Origin: Stramenopiles sp. TOSAG23-2
Taxonomy: Eukaryota > Sar
Direction: 5' to 3'
DNA: 13,505 nucleotides
NCBI GenBank assembly: GCA_900128395.1
Contig: LT649798.1
Location: 1-13,505 of the forward strand
Below the pieces are notes generated by a model. That model worked only from the letters and a program-made list of their open reading frames with translations. It did no database searches and was not told the DNA's origin. Both the position numbers and the translations under genes were made by a program. Positions 8,932 through 13,505 of the stretch are shown here, in pieces; position 1 is the first letter of the stretch, and each line of letters begins with the position of its first letter.

Positions 8932-9786
8932 TCAATTCAACGCTTTATCCGTCTCTTTTGCATCAACTAATTTCTTTTTTGGCCCCGACATCATCTGCTT
9001 TAATTTTTCTAATTCATCCATTAATTTTTCTGCTTCTTCATATGCAGCCTCTTCTGCATCTTCATCATCTTCTTCCATTGCAGCCATGGCACGATTATTT
9101 GCATCTTCGATATTTGCTTGTAATTCACTAATTTTTGCATCAATATCAACTGCATTTGCTTCAGCTTCGATTTTTTTAATATACTCTTTCTTTTCCTTAT
9201 TTAAACGCTTTACCTCTGCTCTAGCAGCTTTCCATGCAACTTTGTCATCTTTTGATGCATTCACTTTTGCTTTTGCTTCTAAAATTGCTTTTTCAATTGC
9301 CATCAGTGGATCATCCTGTCCTTCCTCATCTGGCATATTTTCTGGAACAAATGTCAAATCAACAGGTGTAATTTCACCTGATTTTATTTTTTCCATTTTT
9401 CGTTTTAAAATTTCTAAATTTAATCCAAAACCAATATCTTCATACCCTTTTATAGCTTCAGTAAGTAATTTGTCATCGCACTTCCAAACACCTATAAAAT
9501 CCTTAAGGACATTGACGCATACAATCATACAATTAATTTCTAATGTATATGCAAGTGCGTCTTCCATGCGTTTCAATTCAGCTGCATATGGACGATCTTC
9601 TAGCAATAAGCTTATTTGAGCCGATATGGCTTGGCCACTGCAACGATACATTCCAGGCAAAGTTTTTGCATGATTATCAACTGTTTCACGACATTTACTG
9701 ACACAACCGGAAATAGGTAATAAAATTGCATTAATGCATTTTTTCTTCAATTTTTCAACAGAGACCATTGGTGAACCTAAGACCAT
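8932..9786 (-). CDS. Acidic coiled-coil protein of unknown function, 5' end uncertain
   Basis: The open frame from the ATG at 9784-9786 gives 284 residues. Residues 2-32 are an exact copy of lipase residues 177-207, encoded by the 93-bp repeat. The unique part begins with ETVDNHAKTLPGMYRC. It continues with a helical domain containing several Cys (YTLEINCMIVCVNVLKDF, GVWKCDD), then a long Lys/Glu/Ala-rich coiled coil from about residue 165 to 270 with an acidic patch, EEDDEDAEEAAYEEAEKL. I recognise no family. An alternative model places the main exon at 8932-9680, joined across a 110-bp intron (9681-9790) to an upstream exon ending at 9791; the junction is in frame. In that case the lipase copy is intronic and the ATG at 9786 is not the start. 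No ATG for that longer model was found. The coding nature of 8932-9680 is secure; the N-terminus is not. It converges with the transporter gene. Confidence 0.7.
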   Translation of the reverse strand: MVLGSPMVSVEKLKKKCINAILLPISGCVSKCRETVDNHAKTLPGMYRCSGQAISAQISLLLEDRPYAAELKRMEDALAYTLEINCMIVCVNVLKDFIGVWKCDDKLLTEAIKGYEDIGFGLNLEILKRKMEKIKSGEITPVDLTFVPENMPDEEGQDDPLMAIEKAILEAKAKVNASKDDKVAWKAARAEVKRLNKEKKEYIKKIEAEANAVDIDAKISELQANIEDANNRAMAAMEEDDEDAEEAAYEEAEKLMDELEKLKQMMSGPKKKLVDAKETDKALN

Positions 9787-9790
9787 ATAC
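9681..9790 (-). other. Candidate intron composed mostly of lipase-derived sequence
   Basis: On the minus strand a donor GTATATG (9790-9784) directly precedes the 93-bp lipase copy, and CGTGAAACAG (9690-9681) directly follows it. Splicing joins a codon split after its first base on both sides, giving Val and continuing the coiled-coil frame. Only 17 of 110 bases are not lipase-derived. The donor is weaker than the GTAAGT of the two clear introns in this window. Confidence 0.45.
9691..9783 (-). repeat. Inverted exact copy of the 93-bp lipase segment
   Basis: Base-for-base reverse complement of 6190-6282, about 3.4 kb away. No mismatch was found on direct comparison. Similarity ends abruptly at both edges, and there are no inverted repeats or target-site duplications beside it. 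Confidence 0.97.
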
Positions 9791-9850
9791 CCAAATCCTC
9801 TTCTCCTTTCTTCTTTAAATACGCGTAAACTTCCAATGCAATAAATATAT
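9791..9850 (-). other. Candidate upstream exon of the coiled-coil gene
   Basis: The minus strand here is locally richer in G and purines than the surrounding AT-rich spacer. In one frame it reads IALEVYAYLKKKGEEDL, which looks protein-like, up to the candidate donor at 9790. The frame then hits TAG inside the lipase copy if not spliced. The 5' boundary is unknown: no in-frame ATG was found, so a further upstream exon would be needed. AG dinucleotides that could serve as acceptors lie further upstream. Confidence 0.35.
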
Positions 9851-10192
9851 ATACAATTAGTTGTATATGATTCTTCGTTAAATTAAGTAAGATAGATTGA
9901 TATATATAAGTATAACTATAATTAGAAATGATCCATATAGAATCACAAATACAGATATATATATTATTTCATATATTAATATCTATATCCTGTAAATATA
10001 TCAATATTTCTATGTCCAATAGCACAACCACAATACAATGATGTGCACATGTGTGTGGGTTTTTCGTTTATCGTTTTAGTTTGTCATCGTGTTTCCGTTT
10101 TTAATAACACCCACACAGCACCGCCACAGCAAATTGTAAAAATGAAGAAGCATTTTTTCCGATGATAATTTACCTGTTCTTACAGCTTACAG

Positions 10193-10474
10193 ACGACTAT
10201 GAAACATTTTGACGGCTTGTATCCCTTGCTGTGTCAATGCTATTAATTAGCAGGTGCATAGCAGTGAAAATGGATGGAAAATTGGGACGTGATTTATATA
10301 GAAATAATTGATCACTAACAAGTATAAGCTTCCTATCAAAAGGCAAAAATGATTTTATATAGATTTCCCCCACTATGCACCTGCTAATACATATAGTATC
10401 CCTTGCTATGTATCTGCTAATTAATAGCATTGTGACACAGCAAGGGATACAAGCGTCAAAATGTTTCATAGCGT
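10193..10474. mobile_element. MITE-like element with nested inverted repeats
   Basis: Outer arms of about 58-60 bp, 10197 to about 10254 and about 10412 to 10471, are near-perfect inverted repeats. Both begin CTATGAAACATTTTGACG from their ends; the differences are a one-base and a two-base indel plus a terminal mismatch. A perfect inner 15-bp inverted repeat lies at 10247-10261 and 10373-10387. Inside the right half, TATCCCTTGCT near 10397-10407 faces AGCAAGGGATA near 10439-10449, making a second hairpin. The total of about 275-280 bp, AT-rich and non-coding, fits a non-autonomous DNA transposon. No clear target-site duplication was identified and no transposase is present. Confidence 0.7.
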
Positions 10475-10702
10475 GTTAGATTTATACTTGAAGTGGAAAT
10501 TAGACTATTAAAAAGATTTCTCCGGATGATTTTTTCTTCTTGTTTTTTTGGATGGAAAAAAGTGAGGGGCGGGTCACAGAAATACATATAGAAATGAATA
10601 TGAATGTGTACACATGAAGGATTGACGATCATGCTTGTGTAGATAAATAGATTATTAACATTGTTTATACAAAAAACATTCTAACATTTAAGAAGCGAGT
10701 CA

Positions 10703-10740
10703 CTCTCTCTCTCTCTCTTTGTCTGTGTGTGCGTGTGTTT
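10703..10740. repeat. CT and TG microsatellite
   Basis: A CT run at 10703-10717 is followed by GT-rich sequence to about 10740, roughly 85-120 bases upstream of the secreted-protein ATG. It may be part of its promoter or leader. Confidence 0.8.
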
Positions 10741-10824
10741 TTGTTTGTAACACGAGTTTGTTTATTTTGTTGGTTTTGGGGTTTTTCATTATTTTTTTTT
10801 TTAGTTTGTTACAATAATTAAATT

Positions 10825-12316
10825 ATGAATCGTTATTATTATTATTATCATTATAACATGATGTTCATAATATTATTATTATTATCATCGTTCTCAATAT
10901 CAAATGCCATTGATATAGATATACATAAACATACAATCAGAAATAGACTTCATATACATAAAAAAAGTCAACTTTATCATCGTAGTAGTAGTAGTAGCAG
11001 CAGCAGCAGAACGAATAATGAACGAACAAATAATGTATTAGAACCAGCTTCATCAGAAGAAATGGAAAAAATGATGTCATCCTCAGGGATTATACAAACA
11101 AAAACCGATCATTATAATAATAATGGAATAAATATAGAAGATAAAGATGATCATCAACAAACATTAAAAGAAATAGAAGATAAACGACAATTTAAATTTA
11201 AAACAGCAAAGGAAGTCATTGTACAATCACAATTGACAAATGATTTATTAGCATTAGAAACGAAAACATTATGTGATGAAGAATATATAAATACGATGGA
11301 TATAATTACTGCATCTGATCCATGGGGTATGATGGCAGAAGATTTATATGATGAAAAAGTTGCAAGAAACATATATGTTGAAACATTGGCGGAGTCGTTA
11401 CGTGTGAAAAATATACAAGTTGCATATTTATCAAAAACTATTGAAGTATTATCTCGTCAACGTTATCGATTGTATAAAAAATTTACAAGAAATATATTAT
11501 CACAAATAAACATATACCAAGCACAATTTGCATTGCAAGGTACTTTATATGAAATGAAATCGTTTAAATTAACACCAGATGAATTAAAATCATTATTAAA
11601 AACATCATATACAGAAGAAATGAATAATTTAGATAAATTATATCGCCAAGCCGCGGATGTAAGTACATTAACTTATATATATACACACACACAATCATTT
11701 TATCCCTCTAACAAGATTTAATAATTACATTTCATAGCTTTATGATTTAACATTAAAACGTCGTGATGAATTAGATAACAATTTACAAACAGCACGTAAA
11801 TATGTATATGAAATTCAAATAAAGGAGGAAAAAGAAATGAAACAATTATATAAATATTCGGAAATGATGGATGAAAATTTATATGCTGCATGTTCCGGGT
11901 TTCGAAATACAACTAGTCAAAGCGTATCTGTTCTAGTAAAAGCATTAAGTAGTTTAGAAGATGGTGCTATGTTATCTCAAGCATCTTTTGACATTGGTAG
12001 ACCTGAACATGTATTTAATTTCAGTCAATTATTAACACGTCATGAAATGGAGGAAAAACAAAGTCAAAAAATGGATATCATGAATAAAGATGATGATAAT
12101 AATAATAATAGCAGTAGTAGTACGAAGAAGAAGAAGTCTTCCTCCAATAAGAAAAAGGAGAAGAAGAAGAAGAAGAAGAAGAAGACGAATAGTGATAAAG
12201 GCGATGCTATTACAATTATGCAAAAATTAAAACAGGAAGAAAAAGAGGACGAAGCAGATAAAGGAAAACATCCAACAGGTTTATCAACATTTTTCAATCG
12301 ATGGTTGCGTTTATAA
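10825..12316 (+). CDS. Secreted or ER helical protein of unknown family (two exons)
   Basis: Exons 10825-11658 and 11738-12316, joined in phase 0, give 470 residues. The N-terminus has a hydrophobic core, MMFIILLLLSSFSISNA (residues 12-28), ideal for a signal peptide cleaved after Ala28. A Tyr-rich stretch precedes it, so Met12 or Met13 could be the true start. A Ser-rich, low-complexity segment follows at about 54-110. The core, about 115-385, is charged and helical and spans the exon junction (RQAAD joined to LYDLTLKRRDELD); it includes DPWGMMAEDLYDEKVARNIY. The tail is Ser/Lys-rich with a long Lys run near 410-430 and ends TGLSTFFNRWLRL. I recognise no domain. The helical core suggests a structural or binding role in the secretory pathway, but this is inference. 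It diverges from the coiled-coil gene and converges on the MFS gene. Confidence 0.78.
11659..11737 (+). other. Intron of the secreted-protein gene (79 bp, phase 0)
   Basis: Donor GTAAGT follows a complete GAT codon; acceptor TTTCATAG precedes CTT. Splicing continues the helical frame into the second exon 33 codons before its first ATG, which shows the second exon is not a separate gene. Confidence 0.88.
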
Positions 12317-12646
12317 AAAGGAGATCTCTCCAAGAGAAGTACACGTATTATGTAATCATAAAAAATGTACACGGAAGCTTCGTAGAGGAAAATTAACGTA
12401 AAATATTTTTAAATTTACGACCAGCAGGTTCGTATTATATCATTTATATCAAATACATAAATTACGAGGAAACGAATTTATATGACCATAATATTAATTA
12501 AAAAATTAGAAGAGAGATAGTCTTTTTGTAGTTTTTTGTGTGGATTTATAAAATGTTTCATTTTTTTTTAATTCTTTATTAATACATTTTTAAAAATAAA
12601 ACACACACACACACACACAGCAGTGTTATTCTCAATTCTCAATTTT
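12317..12646. other. Convergent 3' intergenic region
   Basis: This AT-rich region lies between the secreted-protein gene (+) and the MFS gene (-). A plus-strand AATAAA at 12595-12600 and a minus-strand AATAAA (TTTATT at 12575-12580) are possible poly(A) signals; if used, the two 3' UTRs overlap. An AC microsatellite lies at about 12600-12620. No gene is seen. Confidence 0.5.
12600..12620. repeat. AC dinucleotide microsatellite
   Basis: About ten AC units lie within the 3' region of the MFS gene. Confidence 0.9.
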
Positions 12647-13501
12647 TCATACACTTGCCTGCTTGCTATTTTTATCATCTCCATTATCACCAACAACAAT
12701 AGCTTTAGCATTGTTAATAGTATCTGTTAATTCTATTTCTACATCATCACCTTCATCTTCTTCTGTATTTTTTTTTTGTTGAACGACCTGTTTTTTGCCA
12801 CGAGTATTTACTGCATTTTTTGCCTCTGTTGCATTGAAATAAAACGTAATGGCAGCAATAAACAATATTACAGTAACCCATAAATATGAATAAAAACTTT
12901 CAAAGTTATTTCCAGAACCATATAATACTACTGATATGATAGGTGAACACATTTTACCAAGTTCACTAAATGTTTTCGTTATTCCTTGTACGGTTGCAAC
13001 TGCATCCGGTGCATGTTTTTCTGCTAATGAAGCTGTTACCATATTCATTGCTGGCATACATGTTATAGCTGAGATAAAAAATATTGCAGTAAATACCATC
13101 CAAATATATAAATTGTATTCAAAAAAAAACGAAGTAGCAAATACAATACTAGCCGGCAATAAAAATACAGGAAACATTTTATGCGGTCCAAGTGTTTTAA
13201 ATGCCCATGGAAAGATTTTAACATTAGCAATTATCATACAAACCATTGTAATGATATGAAATCCAGCCAATCCACCTGGCGTTAATTTATGTTTCTGTAC
13301 CATCATCGTCATGCCAACTGCTTGATTATGTCCTACAGCAGAACCAACTGCAATATTTATAAAAGCAACGCATTTAAAAGTGGTTGTTTGTAAAACTTTT
13401 TTTGGATTTGGTTTCTTTTTTTTCTTTATTTTGCTATCTTTATTTTCTTCACCGCTTTTATTATCATTATGAAGAACAACAATTGCTTCTGGATCTGGTA
13501 C
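12647..13501 (-). CDS. Major facilitator superfamily transporter, C-terminal half
   Basis: The window holds 284 codons of the 3' part. They begin with a charged loop (KIKKKKKPNPKK) typical of the central cytosolic loop of MFS carriers. Six hydrophobic segments follow, starting with FINIAVGSAVGHNQAVGMTM, then GGLAGFHIITMVCMIIAN, FPVFLLPASIVFATSFFF, YIWMVFTAIFFISAITC, a segment around SPIISVVLYG, and LWVTVILFIAAITFYF: helices 7-12. The tail is acidic and lacks further helices. The loop-like HAPDAVATVQGITKTFSELG between helices 10 and 11 is characteristic of drug/metabolite MFS exporters. An in-frame TAA at 13504-13502 shows that the exon must start just inside the window, after a splice acceptor: minus-strand AG at 13502-13501 or 13496-13495. 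The first six helices are therefore upstream, beyond the edge. An ATG at 13312 lies inside the first helix here and is not the start. Substrate unknown. Confidence 0.82.
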   Translation of the reverse strand, partial: VPDPEAIVVLHNDNKSGEENKDSKIKKKKKPNPKKVLQTTTFKCVAFINIAVGSAVGHNQAVGMTMMVQKHKLTPGGLAGFHIITMVCMIIANVKIFPWAFKTLGPHKMFPVFLLPASIVFATSFFFEYNLYIWMVFTAIFFISAITCMPAMNMVTASLAEKHAPDAVATVQGITKTFSELGKMCSPIISVVLYGSGNNFESFYSYLWVTVILFIAAITFYFNATEAKNAVNTRGKKQVVQQKKNTEEDEGDDVEIELTDTINNAKAIVVGDNGDDKNSKQASV

Positions 13502-13505
13502 TTAT

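Larger units (their letters stand above)
9851..10824. other. Divergent intergenic region with MITE-like element
   Basis: This region separates the coiled-coil gene (-) from the secreted-protein gene (+). It holds the nested inverted repeat at 10193-10474, a CT run at 10703-10717 followed by a TG-rich run to about 10740, and a T tract near 10793-10802, just upstream of the ATG at 10825. Undetected 5' exons of the minus-strand gene may lie here. Nothing else was recognised. Confidence 0.5.

Noticed and set aside
8876-9619. Long plus-strand ORF of 247 codons, Ser/Ala/Phe-rich
   Set aside because: It is the antisense shadow of the Lys/Glu-rich coiled-coil gene; its composition is the mirror of those codons.
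10197-10469. Minus-strand ORF of 90 codons within the inverted-repeat element
   Set aside because: It runs from one terminal arm to the other and has no protein-like features; it arises from the repeat.
10193-10474. Target-site duplication around the MITE-like element
   Set aside because: The flanking bases do not give a clear direct repeat; a short match of two to three bases is not meaningful.
11837-12316. Separate 159-codon gene
   Set aside because: It is the second exon of the secreted-protein gene; splicing at 11659-11737 joins the frames exactly.
12936-13259. Plus-strand ORF of 107 codons
   Set aside because: It is antisense to the MFS helices; the minus-strand frame is clearly the transporter.
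13310-13312. ATG at 13312 as start of the MFS gene
   Set aside because: Sixty-three upstream in-frame codons encode the central loop and most of helix 7, so the gene continues upstream.
1-13505. CRISPR array, tRNA, rRNA, operon or bacterial defence cluster
   Set aside because: No regularly spaced repeats, tRNA cloverleaf or rRNA was seen. Introns, signal peptides and gene families point to a eukaryotic nuclear genome.

Overview
This is eukaryotic nuclear DNA: strongly AT-rich, with long genes, short GT-AG introns in phase 0, long low-complexity Asn/Ser tracts, secretory signal peptides, a SET-domain protein and a TPR glycosyltransferase. TAA and TGA both act as stops, so the code looks standard. 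No rRNA, tRNA or organellar marker was seen, so placement is tentative. The gene mix (RNI-like LRR protein, GT41-type TPR glycosyltransferase with a signal peptide, monoacylglycerol-lipase-like hydrolase, DMT and MFS carriers) and the compact layout would fit a unicellular alga or protist, perhaps a diatom or other stramenopile.

Layout. 1-237: 3' end of an LRR gene (+). 412-1701: SET-domain protein (+). 2019-4631: secretory-pathway TPR/GT41-like glycosyltransferase (-), convergent with the SET gene. 4632-5661: about 1 kb divergent intergenic region carrying a diverged direct repeat. 5662-6769: two-exon monoacylglycerol-lipase-like hydrolase (+). 7250-8560: ten-helix DMT-type transporter (+). 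8932 to about 9786: acidic coiled-coil protein (-) with an uncertain 5' end. 9791-10824: divergent intergenic region with a MITE-like nested inverted repeat. 10825-12316: two-exon secreted or ER helical protein (+). 12647-13501: C-terminal half of an MFS transporter (-), cut by the window edge.

The genes do not form an obvious pathway; this looks like ordinary compact gene packing in alternating convergent and divergent pairs. The most unusual signal is a 93-bp segment of the lipase exon (6190-6282, exactly 31 codons). It recurs with 100% identity in inverted orientation at 9691-9783, at the 5' end of the coiled-coil gene. It either supplies that protein's N-terminus or, in an alternative reading that I find at least as attractive, makes up nearly all of a 110-bp intron whose remaining 7 and 10 terminal bases are the splice sites. 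The second notable structure is the nested inverted-repeat element at 10193-10474.
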